A stretch of DNA of 64,000 nt from Dendrophyllia cribrosa (GCA_024195265.1 JAJLRJ010000008.1:21717458-21781457); one strand, 5' to 3'. Counted from the stretch's first letter, positions 12,323-24,560 are shown. Notes: a model not told the origin generated them from the sequence alone. Made by a program: numbers and translations.

Positions 12323-15300
12323 ATGAGAAGTGCCAGCAAGGTTAACGCCGTGTTGAAAATTTGCACCCGTAATTACGGATTCACGGCAATTCGACGGGAC
12401 TATGGTCCTGAAGCCGTGGAAAAACTCCGGGGCTCTCTGAAGATTGAGCAAACTTTAGCCAGACGAGGAGCTGAAAGACTTTGGGGGCTAATAAACCAGG
12501 GGGAAGACTCGTATGTTAACGCACTGGGCGCTATGACAGGTTAGTAACAAGCAAATTTATTATTTGGAAAGTAATGTGTGTTCAGGATTTACAGCCGGGA
12601 GAAACATTTTTTTAGATAAAAAGGTTTACTTGAATTTTTCTTCGTTTTAATACAATTTAGGAAGTCATGAAGTCAATAAAATGAATAAGAGTTGATTTCA
12701 TTACTTTTTTTTTCTTTTTCTTTCTCTTGAATCACCAAAGCTTTTCTCCGTTTGCGGAAAATTATGTTCCATCATCTCAGTTCCGCTGTTGGAATAGACG
12801 AATCCTTTAAACATTAAACCTTTAACTCTAAGAGTAAAAAATGAAAAAAAGAAAAAGATGGATAGTGAATGGTCACACTTTGGGATTTCTTCTACAGTCT
12901 CTAACGTTAGAACCACCTTACGCAGCTTATATGGAGTACTACACAGGTTTGAATTGTCATGATTAACCACAGACTGAGTTCCGTAAAACAAAATAACAAA
13001 ATTTTCAATCGAGTTATAACTCCCTGATATAGCGAAAAGTAAAAAAACCCTCCGATTTTAAAGAGGTCTTTAAATCCCACAAAAATCAATTATAGCGTTT
13101 TTTGCACAAAATAGCTTAGACCGTGAGTAGATGCAAGTTTTAAAAGCGTTTTCTTAATTTCAAAAATATTTCCGTTTACAGGTGGTCAAGCAGTTCAGAT
13201 GGCCAAGGCCGGTTTACAGTCCATTTACCTGAGCGGCTGGCAAGTGGCGGCAGACAGCAACATGGCCGGACAGACATACCCTGATCAGAGTTTGTATCCT
13301 GCTAACTCAGCTGCAAAGCTTGTTGAGCGAATCAACAACGCCTTCCTCAGAGCAGATCAGATCGCACACATGGAAGGATCCGACAAACACATTGATTTCT
13401 TTTTGCCAATTGTCGCGGATTGCGAGGCCGGATTTGGTGGGCCGCTCAACGCCTTTGAACTCACAAAAGCCATGGTAAGAACTTGCCAGTTTTTATATAA
13501 CGCTTTTCATCACGTTATTTCTCAGTTTGTAAACGGATCGCGAGAGGTTCCTTTTTACAATAAATATATCGATCGAATAAGGCCCAAAACACAAAGGTAG
13601 CCATGTTGATAGAGCGATTTTCGTATGACCTTGAAAAACGGTTCGGATAGTGTTTGCGATTTGTTTCATCCGCCCGATGATTGAGCAGATCGAAACAAAA
13701 GCCTCGTTTCGTTTCCCGCGTAAACAACCCTAATATGGCAAATGCGCTTCAACCAATCGGAATGTCGAAAACAGAATGATGTCAAACAGAATATTGATTG
13801 CACGATTTTCAGAAAGTTCTTGGACAAAAGATCAAAAATTAAATGTACTGTGTTGTGCGTGTTTTCAAAAGTCGGTGGAAATTTAATGGTGTTTTTTGTA
13901 TCTGTGGTTATTTCAGACGGTCTTTCTCATTAAATAGCCAAGGAAGTAGTCTTTCGTGCTTCGTCATTTCATCAGGAGTGAGTTTACACCGAAGGATGGA
14001 GAGCCCGAAGGTTCCATTTTCTTTGGTGGCCTCCCTCTTCCTCCAGCTTGACAATCTCCAGTCGCGATGAATTTTTCGTAAATTGTTCGAGCGGTATTGT
14101 AGCATACGCGGTTTTCGCGTACATCGACTGCAAAACTTCCACTTACTGCATAGTCTGCCAAAATCTGGTACCTTTTTTGCAAGGGATAGGCAACGCCAGA
14201 GTTGTAAAGTCCTTCACGAGTATTTACTCTCCAGTTCGGCATTTTGTTGTTTCGAGTTGCGGAGAAAAGCGGAAAATTACTTTTTTTTCTATTCAACACG
14301 TTGCATGTTCGATAAGCCGATCAAAATCCGCGCGCGTTTGACGCTGTTCGATAAACCAATGTAATGTTTACTTTTCGCGTTCATTTGTTGTTTTGGCTCT
14401 GTACGCGCGTTCCATTTCAAGGTCATACGAAAATCGCTCTAATGACCTTCTAACATAATTTTGTTATTTTGAAATGGCGAGTTTCGGGACACCCACTTTT
14501 TCGCGAATAAGGAGAATTTGTGGAATATATCTTTTAATCATGTCTAATAAATAACTTAAGGAAATTTCGCTTTTTGCGACATTAAATTTTCGCGATAAAA
14601 ATCGCGAAAACACGGAAAATTGATGTGTGGATCTGATGTGTATTCACTCAAGCGAGAACTCTTCGCGCGTCGCTAAACATTTCAGCCGCAAATCTTTCAT
14701 CAAAAAAATCTTACTTTGCTTGTTTACCAAGTCCTTCTTTTAAGAAGATAATAGATGATTTGCTTTATTCTCTTAACTGACTGCTTTACGCTTAATTAGT
14801 GTTGCAAGGAGAAGTTACATGTCGATCACAAGATAACCTTTGAATTTTTTTCGTCAGATTTTTGCTGGTGCCGCTGGCGTCCATTTCGAAGACCAACTGG
14901 CATCAGAGAAGAAGTGTGGTCACATGGGAGGAAAGGTTCTTCTCCCAACTCAGCAGTTCATTAAAGTCCTCAACGCTGCTCGTCTGGCTACTGACGTCAT
15001 GGATGTACCCACTGTTATCATTGGACGAACAGATGCCGAGTCAGCAGCCCTAGTGACGTCAGATATTGACCCACGTGACCAGCCATTCCTGACCGGTGAA
15101 AGAACTCCCGAGGGATTCTATCGTTCAACCGCTGGCTTAGAACAGGCCATCGCACGTGGACGCAGCTACGCTCCATACTGTGACGTAGTCTGGTGCGAGA
15201 CTGGCAAACCTAATTTAGATGAAGCGCACATGTTTGCTGACGGAATTCATTCTGCGTTTCCAGGGAAACCGCTGGCCTACAACTGCTCACCCTCATTCAA

Positions 15301-15673
15301 CTGGAAAGCTAACCTCAGCGACAAAGAGATCGCCGTGTTTCAGAAAGAACTGGGTAAAATGGGCTACAGATACCAGTTCATCACCTTGGCTGGCTTCCAC
15401 TCTTTGAATCATGCCATGTTTAAGCTTGCACGCGGCTATAAAGAGCACGGCATGTCCGCATACACCAAGATTCAGGAAGACGAGTTTGCGCAAGCACAGT
15501 ACGGTTTCACTGCACACAAACACCAAAGGGAAGTAGGGACGGGATATTTTGACCAAGTGAATATGGCGATCAGTGGAGGAACAAGTTCAACAACAGCGTT
15601 AGAAGGATCCACTGAGGAAGAACAGTTTACTAATAACAGCGCGGACTCAGGAAAGAGTGTTACAAATCAGTGA
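12323..15673 (+). CDS. icl: Isocitrate lyase, copy 1
   Basis: Cleaves isocitrate to glyoxylate and succinate, the first step of the glyoxylate shunt. Exons are 12323-12539, 13182-13474 and 14858-15673, all GT-AG, giving 441 residues. That is close to bacterial AceA (about 434) and shorter than plant and fungal enzymes, which carry an insertion. The metal-site motif [10 protein letters not shown] is in exon 2. The catalytic signature KKCGH (nucleophile Cys190) opens exon 3, followed by [22 protein letters not shown] and the terminal GSTEEEQF. The first 28 residues are rich in Ser, Lys and Arg, lack acidic residues, and resemble a mitochondrial presequence. There is no SKL-type peroxisomal tail. 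Intron 2 holds the transposon at 13612-14439. The protein is nearly identical to copy 2 except at the C-terminus. Family assignment is certain; compartment is inference. Confidence 0.96.
13612..14439 (-). mobile_element. TA-flanked DNA transposon remnant in isocitrate lyase intron 2
   Basis: 828 bp bounded by inverted repeats GAGCGATTTTCGTATGACC and its complement, with TA at both edges (13610-13611, 14440-14441). This is the pattern of a Tc1/mariner-like insertion. The interior encodes part of a transposase-like DNA-binding domain on the minus strand (13964-14299). It is too short to be autonomous. Confidence 0.8.
13964..14299 (-). pseudogene. Transposase N-terminal helix-turn-helix fragment
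   Basis: A 111-residue frame inside the TA-flanked element. Residues from about 38 onward ([15 protein letters not shown], then [14 protein letters not shown], then GGRGRPPKK) look like a paired-type helix-turn-helix followed by a basic GRPP linker, as at the N-terminus of many Tc1-like transposases. No catalytic DDE domain follows, because the element ends. The family match is by pattern only. Confidence 0.5.
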
Positions 15674-15855
15674 TAGCAGGATGGCTCCTGGTGAAAGAAA
15701 TGAACTGAAAGCTAAATTTATTTGTTCATAAGCTGTATTGACAATAAGAGTGATTACAAGTGTGGATTTCATTTAAGTGGACAAACGTTTGATTTTATAT
15801 AGTACAAGATAAACAAGTTTAACTGACCTGAAGAAGTAATCAGTTTTTTTATATA
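15674..15855. other. 3' flank of isocitrate lyase copy 1
   Basis: Likely 3' UTR. It contains AATAAG-like but no perfect AATAAA before the MITE; a perfect AATAAA occurs only at about 16297. Confidence 0.4.
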
Positions 15856-15990
15856 GAGAGATTTTGCACGGCAGCCATGTTGCATGGCAGGAACAATAGA
15901 TTCTTTTCCCTAGGGGAAAGAATGTTCTTTCTAATGCAAAACATTTTCATTTTTCCTGCCATGCAACATGGCTGCCGTGCAAAACCTCTA
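15856..15990. mobile_element. 135-bp palindromic MITE
   Basis: Two arms of about 45 bp, containing TTGCACGGCAGCCATGTTGC and its complement, face each other around TTCTTTTCCC and its complement. TA flanks are possible. It is non-coding and lies just downstream of isocitrate lyase copy 1. Confidence 0.85.
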
Positions 15991-16366
15991 TTTTATTATT
16001 TTATGACGTGAACAATTGAATATAGAACAAAAGGAGTTTTTAATATAAATTTATTAAATGAATGTACATACAAAAGCGAAAAATTAATGCAGAGCAGAAT
16101 CTCTATGCAAGCGCTATTTATTTTGTTCACACAGATGTTAAGGCAAGTGTTTTGTAATATTTTTATCCATACAAAAAAACGTCTAACTTTGATGCAAAAG
16201 ATGGAGTGCAGTGTGAGTAAATTCATTCGGTATTGATAATACACTATGCTCATATTTATGCGCACAGTTAAATGTTTAAATACATGGATTTGTATTAATA
16301 AAATGGAATTCATGAATGATATTAGTTTCTTGTCATGTCTGGAGTCAGTGGTTTGTATTGTATTTC
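15991..16366. other. AT-rich spacer
   Basis: No feature recognised except an AATAAA near 16297 that could serve the upstream gene. Confidence 0.4.
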
Positions 16367-16380
16367 GGCCAAACCGGAAG

Positions 16381-16480
16381 CCTTCTACGGGTATTCTATA
16401 CCCGTAGCCTTTTACGGGTATTCTATACCCGTAGCCTTTTTCGGGTATTCTATACCCGTAGCTTTCTTCGGGTATCAGTT
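16381..16480. repeat. 27-bp tandem repeat made of hairpins, about 3.5 copies
   Basis: Each unit contains the palindrome ACGGGTATTCTATACCCGT followed by AGCCTTT. Starts are at about 16387, 16414 and 16441, and a half copy is at 16468. The neighbouring transposon's right flank (about 16725) repeats ATACCCGTAGCCTTCTTG. Confidence 0.9.
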
Positions 16481-16496
16481 TTTAGTATCACCCAAC

Positions 16497-16534
<38 letters not shown>

Positions 16535-16681
16535 GCTACTAGGGGTCTAATAGTAATAGTCATCGAGTAGCGAAATTCGCCGGTTTTATTTTTCGTTTTA
16601 TTCCCAAATAAATATTTCTTCAACTTGCAATTGCTTTTTTTTATTATTGCCTTTTTCTGTCCGACTAGTTGGGTGATACTA

Positions 16682-16684
<3 letters not shown>
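16480..16684. mobile_element. 205-bp MITE, TTTTAGTATCACCCAACTAG family
   Basis: Near-perfect terminal inverted repeats of about 25 bp at 16481-16504 and 16660-16684. The interior is AT-rich and non-coding. It is inserted next to, and possibly within, the 27-bp hairpin repeat array. Confidence 0.85.
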
Positions 16685-16715
<31 letters not shown>

Positions 16716-16739
16716 GTCTAATTGTTAAATACCCGTAGC

Positions 16740-17424
16740 CTTCTTGTATACGTGTAGAGAAATAGCTTTGCGTAATCAGTAACGGAAATACGTAAGATTG
16801 ATAACATACACCTAACTGCAGAAACGTTATCGTAGAAAATACAAAATACCAAATGTGAATTAATTACCTTTGTGATATTCGCAATCAGGGGTCAATTCAA
16901 TAAAACTTTTACAAGTTTAATTTACTGAAACAATGGCTACACTTGTAAATTGCACTTGCAAAAGTTTTACCCCAGGTAGTTTCGCACACATGACCTTTCA
17001 ACAAATATTTAATTCTTCCAAATTAAAACAAATTTCTATCAAATAAATGAATCAATTTTCACCTCAGGAATGAATAGTTTTTTTTTATTTCTTAACAATT
17101 TCTTTTCTTTTATCCTCTGTGAATATCATTACATGTAAGGTAATTAATTCCTATCGGGTATTTTGGATTTTCTATGACAACGTGTTTGCAATTAGGAAAA
17201 TAAAACAATAACAAAGGAAACTTAATATCTAGGCCTTCAAGTGGTCCTGCTTTTGAGATTAAAAAAGCTTCCCTGGCCTTACGTATTGAGTCTCGTTTGG
17301 AAAACACTTTTTTTAATGAAAATTAATTGCATGTTGTTGGCAGTGAGATTAGGCCGAGAAGAAAACTAAAAAAATCTACGTTGTGTCGCTCGGTATCTCA
17401 CGGCTGAAATATATTTTCACTTGT
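16740..17424. other. AT-rich spacer
   Basis: No exon or repeat recognised. Confidence 0.4.
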
Positions 17425-17428
17425 TTAA

Positions 17429-18145
17429 GGTTACAGTGTACCTTCGGGGGTGTCTCCAGTATAACAGCTCTAGCGTCTTAAGATAACACTTAATATATCT
17501 AAACCCAGATATCAAATTAAAGCTTATAGAGCTGGCTATCTAAATATGGAAACCATTTGGTGATAAAATGAATTGTCGAATTTTTTACGACGTCTAAATT
17601 CGAACGTCCGAATCAGCTTTAAAACGCTATAACTCAAAGCGATTATTGTATTTTGCTAATTTGATTTGTTCTCGGATTTCCGGACACGAAGTGCTAAAAA
17701 AGGTGTCGGCGATTTCCCATATTCAATAGCAGTGAAAAGTTACAGAATATTTTCGAAAAAGGGAGAAAAAAAGTTGGAGTGATCGCACGGAAATGGCTCT
17801 TGACGAAAACGTTTTCGGAAATAAGAAATTCGCCGACACGTTTTTGTTGATTATATGTTAGCCCAGCTTGTGTCCAAATTTGAGGAAAATCGAACAAATT
17901 CCCTTTGAATTGTAGCTCTTTAAAGTGTCCCCTACAAGCGAAAAATTAACTTTGAGAAAACAGCGCTTAGAAAAACATATCGCTTCATAAACAAACTCCG
18001 CCCACAAAAGTTAAACCGTCATTTCTCCGTCAATTTTCACTATTTTTCGATAATTTTTTTTGGATGAAAGTTCATTCTGTAAACTTTATTTTGACGCCAA
18101 AAAAAAACTTTCAATAAATTTTCGATCTGAAGGTACACTGTAACC
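17429..18145. mobile_element. TTAA-flanked element, GGTTACAGTG family, copy 3 (full length)
   Basis: 717 bp between TTAA duplications (17425-17428 and 18146-18149), with inverted termini GGTTACAGTGTACCTTC and its complement. Opposite orientation to copy 2 and closely similar along its length. No transposase frame. Confidence 0.88.
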
Positions 18146-18149
18146 TTAA

Positions 18150-20210
18150 GCCGATTAAATCATTAATTTGCCAACATACACCAGCAGGATTTTCGTCCCG
18201 TTGCCTGCTTGAACATTTTATCAGTGCACGTACCAAAGAAATGAATTTAATAGCAAACTGAAAAGTAAACTCAATATGCCTATTCAAATTTGATTGTCAT
18301 GGCCACAGCGTGTCGTACGAAAAAAAAACTTGAGAGGGTGGCATCCACCCCGGCCAGTTAATCGTATGCCCGAGGGGTAATAAAAATTCCTCCCTCGAGA
18401 TTACAAAATGAAACGCGCTAAGTTAATTGGACAAAAGGCGCACTGCGTCCAAAATGCAAAAAAGACAGTGATATCTTTCTCTCGCAGTACTGTTTTGAAG
18501 CAGCTTGAAAAATTAATATGTCTGCTATGGTAACTCCAATATCTTGTTGAATATAAACTTTGTTATCACGTTCTTTTCTTTTTTATTTGCGCTTTTATCA
18601 CTGAAAAGCGTGCAAACGTTGTTTACCCCAAAATCTTTGACGTATTTGTCAGCGATTGGCTCGAGTTTTTAATCAATATTCATAAAAAATATCGTGGCCC
18701 TCGCCGCAAATCAAGCAGGTCGTGTTCGTGTGAAGTTGTCTCGCAAGTTGTCAAAGTTTTTGGCGCTCTAAAAGCAACTTGGAAGACTCCGAGAAGACGT
18801 AAAGCCAAGGAAAAAGTCGCCCCACAACTTCAACCGAAGGTAAGAGTCGCGTTGCAACTTTGTTCAGTGAAAGGGTATAAAATTTTGCTCAATGAAGTAA
18901 ACACGTGCGTCGATCTTCTCTTCGGCTTTCGACGTCTTCTCTGCGTTTTGGTATTGCGTTTGTCTTGCAATAAGCTGAGGAGTTTTCTTTCAAAAAAGCC
19001 TCTGGCTGGTTAATTTCGTTCAAGCTGCATGTACTTTCTAAAATAAATTTTGAAAAAATATTTTGAGATTCCTGTTGGAAATCGTTCATTATTTTATTGT
19101 ATACCATCAACTGTTGATGAAACCACGTTTAATGCACTTAAAATTCTACCTTAGTCGTGTGTACAATAAACAATTAAACATTTTATCTTATCAATCGTTC
19201 ATTCGTGTTTACAGGAACTTCAAAGAGTATCAAAGTCAGGAAAATGGAGGAATGAAGAAACAATTCAAGAGGACAAACTGGAATGGAATGGACTAACAGG
19301 AGGGATCTCTTCAAAGATAAGAACTTCATATGATATTATTTTGTACAAATGGTGGCTGAACATTGGCAAATACTTTAGTTTGTATTAGTATCAAATGCTT
19401 TGATTCTGAGGAAGAGCGAATAGGGATCTACTGATTGAGTGGAGTACTCAAATTGACATGAAGAACCGGAGGATATTGAAGTTTATTTATTTTGCTGAAT
19501 TAATCGCGTACTGGCTGATTGTTTGGGCAGCATAGGTTTTGCAATGGGAGGAACATCTTAGGTCTTACCTAAAATAACTTACAATATTAATCTCAGCCAC
19601 CATTTGGACGTTGAGCGATCGTTTGATTTATACGGTTGATAATTTGACGATTTAGTTTACGGCTTGGTTTTTTTTGTTTTGTTTCGGTGAACATATCTTT
19701 ATGCAAAAAATGTCAAAATGTAATATAATTGCTTACAAAACTTCACTTACAAAGAAAATACGATTTTGTTTGGTCGATCGCTCAGCGTGTAGGTATAAAC
19801 GTTACTGTTATAACCTCAGTTGATGTGGCGAGTGTTTGTATTTTTAAAGTGGCACTGACAGTTTATAAACTGCAAATTACTAATCTGGACACGTCAAATT
19901 TGTTTCCATGGTCACATTTTCAAAATTATTTCATATTAACTTGGTTACCGAAAACGTACACGTCAAATTAGTTGATCAGTTTGTCTGTATAAAAAAAGAA
20001 CTCCTCGGTAATTTTATACTTTTGAAACGAATTACGATTTGGTATGAACTTGATGCTCAGAATGAAAGTTTGCGTTTTGTCCACAAATTCGCGAGTTTGC
20101 CAGAAACAAGATTAAAAACATTGCAGTTAATTTAGAAGGGCAAACTTTTCATCTATTCAATCATTTTTCAATTTTACAAAAGTCTGGCATTGTGTTAATT
20201 TTTTAAAAAA
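18150..20210. other. Gene-free stretch
   Basis: About 2 kb of AT-rich sequence. Short frames such as 18889-19110 have no supporting features. No repeat structure recognised. Confidence 0.4.
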
Positions 20211-20355
20211 ATGTATTTAAAATGGAGCCAAGCAATTGTCTATTGAATGTTCTAAATTGAATCACTTGTTCTAAGGGGCTTGGCAAACGGTAAATTTAAA
20301 AAGAGTTTGATAAATTGGGATCGTGCACATTTCGATCTATCGCTAGAATGAGTAT
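20211..20355. repeat. Dispersed copy of the AATGGAGCCAAGCAATTGTC repeat
   Basis: Related to the tandem pair at 24365-24600. It shares AATGGAGCCAAGCAATTGTC and the later GTGCACA segment. Confidence 0.6.
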
Positions 20356-20523
20356 GGACAGGTCAAACTATTTTTTCCATGGTTAAATTTAATTGGCTGT
20401 TATAAAATAGCTTTCCTTTTCAAAATAATTTCAGTTCATTTGGAAGGCAAATCTTTTAAATTATTTTTTTAACTTAACCAAAGTCTGGCATTGTGTTAAA
20501 AATGGGATTGGGAATATATTTAA

Positions 20524-21083
20524 AGTGCCACTATGATCATATTTTTTTATTTTCATTTTTTACATTTTCGTGTACTATTAGACTTTCTTACTCTTACTCA
20601 TCTTGCCAAATTTCAATTCGTTAGGAACATCAGAAGTCATTTTATTTTAACATTTATTTTCGAGAATTTACGGTCGCCATTAATCAACCTTGTTCCAAGG
20701 CTTGGTTGCGAATGGGAGAAAGTGACATCAAAAGACTCAAACATACCTCACGGGTTGAAATTATAATAACAATCTGCGTAGAAAATTGCACGAAGAACAT
20801 GTCCAAAGTTTTTTTGCTTTTCGCGTGATTTTCAATACTTATTGTTATTATAATTTCAACCCGTGAGGTATGTTTGAGTCTTTGACGTCACTTTCTCCCA
20901 TTCGCAACCAAGCCTTGGAACAAGGTTTATTAATGGCGGCCGTAAATTCTCGGAAACAAATGTTAAAATAAAATGACTTCTGATGTTAGTAATGGATTGA
21001 AATTTGGCAAGACGAGTAAGAAAGTCTAATTGTACACGAAAGTGTAAAAAAAGGAAAATCAAAAATTTGATCATAGGGGCACT
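20524..21083. mobile_element. TTAA-flanked foldback element, AGTGCC family, copy 1
   Basis: TTAA at 20520-20523 and 21084-21087. The two halves are long inverted repeats (about 230 bp each) that could fold almost completely. The arms contain CCTTGTTCCAAGGCTTGGTTG and its complement. It has no coding content. A second copy is at 23474-24027. Confidence 0.88.
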
Positions 21084-21514
21084 TTAAAGACACTTGTAGC
21101 CTGTTGGTGCCTCCTTACAATAATTCACACGTTCTCTACATCAACTGATTGACAAGAGAACAAAAGCCTTAACAAGTTGCGTTCTTTCTTTTACACGTTT
21201 TTTTTAATCCACGGAAAATTTATTCTCAGTTGCCCATTCTAAAAACATTATTGGGTACCTTTTTCCTGAGATTGAGTGCATGTGTTCTCTTGTCGATCGT
21301 ACGTATATTTAGGAGCTTAGATTATAAAACCTTGATGTCTGGTTTTGAGGAAATCCAGTATTTTCGATTATCAATATTGACCTTGTTAATAATGGTTTAA
21401 GAGTATCAATACGAATCTGTCGAGTGTGATCGTCCGGATTAGTGAAGTTCTGAAAACTGAGAACTGTTGTTGTTGACAATGAATGAAGTTTGACAACTTG
21501 AGCGGAAGGCATCT

Positions 21515-21660
21515 ATAGACACTTTTAATAAATACCACGATGCATCATTTTCCGCTAATGACGTCAAACATATTCTTTTGAATTCTCTTGCAATTCAAAA
21601 GAATACATTTGACGTCGATAGCGGAATGTGATGCATTCTGGTATTTATTAAAAGGGTCTA
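21515..21660. mobile_element. 146-bp palindromic MITE
   Basis: Arms starting TAGACACTTTTAATAAATAC and ending in the complement GTATTTATTAAAAGGGTCTA fold around ATTCTTTTGAATTC. The arms each carry a GACGT motif. Confidence 0.85.
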
Positions 21661-21689
21661 TTGAGAGTCATGAGTGAATTGTAATGTAC

Positions 21690-22142
21690 CACTTTACGAC
21701 AGCTACTAACAAAGACGAACCTAGCGACAGACAAGGAGCAGTATACAAGATCAAATGCTGCGACTGCCAGAAATTTGAAAATAAGACTGGTTGAACACAA
21801 ATGGGCGACGAAAAATGGCGATGTCAACAATCACGTTGCTGAACACAATTTACACAATTTTTAAAATTACAAATTGACTGGGACTCTGCCGGATGCGTTA
21901 CCTACAGTACGGACCACTAACTTGAACAAACACCTTTTCAATAGAACAGACAAACAATTCATCGACAAAAATTACACTATATCAATGCACGGATCGAAAC
22001 GCAACAATCACTGACTTGAGTCCCAACAACCAAAAACTGACCAACGACAGCAGTTACAATAAACATGGCTCTGAAGATGACAAACGCTCAGGTTGTCGAA
22101 ACGTCAGTCATTTTGTCAACAACAACAACAACAACAGCTCGT
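21690..22142 (+). pseudogene. Penelope-like element remnant (GIY-YIG endonuclease end)
   Basis: Frameshifted and stop-containing translations on the plus strand give CCDCQKF, then RNLKIRLVEHKWATKNGD and VNNHVAEHNL. This matches the pattern of the GIY-YIG domain at the C-terminus of Penelope-like retroelements. The segment that should carry the YIG part of the motif appears deleted. The tail ends with a GTCGAAACGTC phrase and a (CAA)n run, as often seen at such 3' ends. It is dead. The assignment rests on recalled family patterns. Confidence 0.6.
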
Positions 22143-22247
22143 AGACCTGTTATACAGACCAAAGGAAAATGAGCTACCCTTTGAGGAAGAACAAGAGATA
22201 ACAAATCATTTACAATTTAGTTAACCTATTTTTACTTGGTTGCTAAA

Positions 22248-23200
22248 TTTACAGCCAAATTCGTTGTATCGCGATGCGCGAAATGCAAACTTCGAAAGTT
22301 TTCTGTTTTTTCTGTTCCGTCAATCATCTCAGTGGGGGGCGGGGTTAACACGGAGCGAGTTGAATTTAGCACGTTGAGAGATTCCCGCAAGTTTGATTCG
22401 GAGAGCTGGCGAGAAAGGATTTTTAATCGAAGAAGATGGATACAGGAGAGGAATTCAGAAAGTTAATTTTATCCGTCGATTTTTACCTTAGAATTCGTTT
22501 CTTCGCTTGTAATTCGGATTTGCATCGGGCATATTAATTAGTGAGCTCCGCTGGCGTTGGACGTTTTATCGGCTTCAAAAGTTTGCATCGAAAAAAATTC
22601 GACGACTATGGATGGGGAAAACCTCCTTCAACTTCCATGGAATATTTCATATAGATGCTGGCAAGCCGAGAAGTTTGAGCTTTTCCTTTTGTTTACATCT
22701 CCCGGGAAGCATTATTTGTTTATACGGTCGACCGGTAATAATATGCAAATGTAAACTGACAGTATGTAGAAAACGAATGTGGCAACGACGGAAAATAAAA
22801 GAAAACATACAAAAACAAGATGCGATGTAATTGAATATGAACTAAATATTTGAAACAAATCATCTTGAAGATGATATCATCGACAGAATTTTCGGCTATA
22901 AGTTTGTCTTACGTACAGTACACTCTTTCGAATCGGGCGAATACATTTGATCATAATTCCGTTTTGGTCTTTTAATCACGCCGATTACTAGTATTTTACA
23001 GTTTACAAGTATTTCTTGCATTTAGCTCGTTTAATTTTTCATAAATCGATCTCATGTTCAGTCTTCAATTAAAACTGCCCAAGCAAATACACACCCCCCC
23101 CCCCCCCCCACTGAGATGATTGACGGAACAGAAAAAACAGATAACTTTCGAAGTTTGCATTACATTTCACGCATCGCGATACAACGAATTTGGCTGTAAA
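22248..23200. mobile_element. 953-bp element with long inverted termini
   Basis: Inverted repeats of about 95 bp begin TTTACAGCCAAATTCGTTGT and contain TCGCGATGCG and TGATTGACGGAACAG. The left arm has a short G run (GGGGGGCGGGG). The right arm has expanded the equivalent site to a run of about 19 C (23093-23110). No transposase frame. Confidence 0.8.
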
Positions 23201-23473
23201 TTCTCAGAAAATGATGTTTCGGGTTTTAAAATATTTCTGATCCTTGAAAGTCAATTTTCAAATTATTTTAGCAGGTTTTTGGCAAAATGAAATGGAAACT
23301 CTGGAAACTACTGACACATCTTTTCTCATGATCTCAATTTGTGAATTGTTGTTTGAACAAGTTAGACCGACTAAAATAATGAGCAAAATATTAATTCAGT
23401 CACAGTTTCTTAGAAACATACATGTCTATAGGAAATTTTTCTGTTGTTTTGATGCTGCCGGATATTTTATTAA

Positions 23474-24027
23474 AGTGCCCCTGCGATCAAATTTTTGATT
23501 TTCATTTTTTTACATTTTCGTGTACAATTAGACTTTCTTACTCATCTTGCCAAATTTCAATTCATTACGAACATCAGAAGTCATTTTATTTTAACATTTA
23601 TTTCCGAGAATTTACGGCCGCCATTAATCAACCTTGTTCCAAGGCTTGGTTGCGAATGCGAGAAAGTGACGTCAAAGGCTCAAACATTCCTCACGGGTTG
23701 AAATTATAATAACAATCAGCATAGAAAATTGCACGAAGATCAAGTCCAAAGTTTTTGTTGCTTTTCGCGTGATTTTCAATACTTATTGTTATTATAATTT
23801 CAACCCGTGAGGTATGTTTGAGTCTTTGACGTCACTTTCTCCCATTCGCAACCAAGCCTTGGAACAAGGTTGATAAATGGCGGCCGTAAATTCTCGGAAA
23901 TAAATGTTAAAATAAAATGACTTCTGATGTTCGTAATGAATTGAAATTTGGCAAGATGAGTAAGAAAGTCTAATTGTACACGAAAATGTAAAAAAATGAA
24001 AATAAAAAATTTGATCGCAGGAGCACT
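23474..24027. mobile_element. TTAA-flanked foldback element, AGTGCC family, copy 2
   Basis: TTAA at 23470-23473 and 24028-24031. Inverted halves as in the copy at 20524-21083, and highly similar to it, with termini AGTGCCCCTGCGATCAAA and TTTGATCGCAGGAGCACT. Confidence 0.88.
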
Positions 24028-24299
24028 TTAAACATCAGTGAATTGCCTCATTTAGACAAGAGATTACAGGACCGATTATAAAAGAAAAATTATTTCTTCT
24101 CTGGCTCCGTTTATTATTATCATGGTCTGTATAACCCCAATATTTGATTTAGGCCATTAATGTTTGTTTATATAATAGATTTCAATTGACAAAAAGAAAC
24201 GTGTTTAGGGTAAAACCAGACATTGGGTATTATAAATGGGCTCTCTTTAGTTTTTTAAAAGTGGAGGAAAAGACATTTTTCTGTTGGTATTCGATGTAG

Positions 24300-24560
24300 C
24301 ACAGAATGAAACATTTTAGTTTGATTTTGATAAATTGGTTTCATACACAACAAGATCCTTGGAAGAAAATGGAGCCAAGCAATTGTCTGTTAAATGTTTA
24401 AATTATGACTTGCTCCAAACTTAGCAAACTTTTATTTTGAAAAATTGGGCTCGTGCACAGTTTACTAATATCTACAAAGAAAATGGAGCCAAGCAATTGT
24501 TTGTTGAATACTCTAAATTATTTTACTTAATCTTGCTCCCACTTGGCAAAAGGTCACTAA
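24300..24560. repeat. 114-bp tandem duplication
   Basis: AAAATGGAGCCAAGCAATTG starts at about 24367 and again at about 24481, with similar flanks (GATAAATTGG / AAAATTGGGCTCGTGCACA). Related to the dispersed copy at 20211. Confidence 0.7.

Noticed and set aside
15219..15556. Frames overlapping isocitrate lyase exon 3 on other frames and strand
   Set aside because: Shadows of a strongly conserved coding exon.
16316..16507. Frame with repeated VFYTRS units
   Set aside because: Simple translation of the 27-bp hairpin repeat.
9753..17897. Similar frames at 9753-9938 and 17694-17897
   Set aside because: They are the same non-coding stretch in two copies of the TTAA-flanked element; they contain no known domain and are not preserved as equal-length frames.
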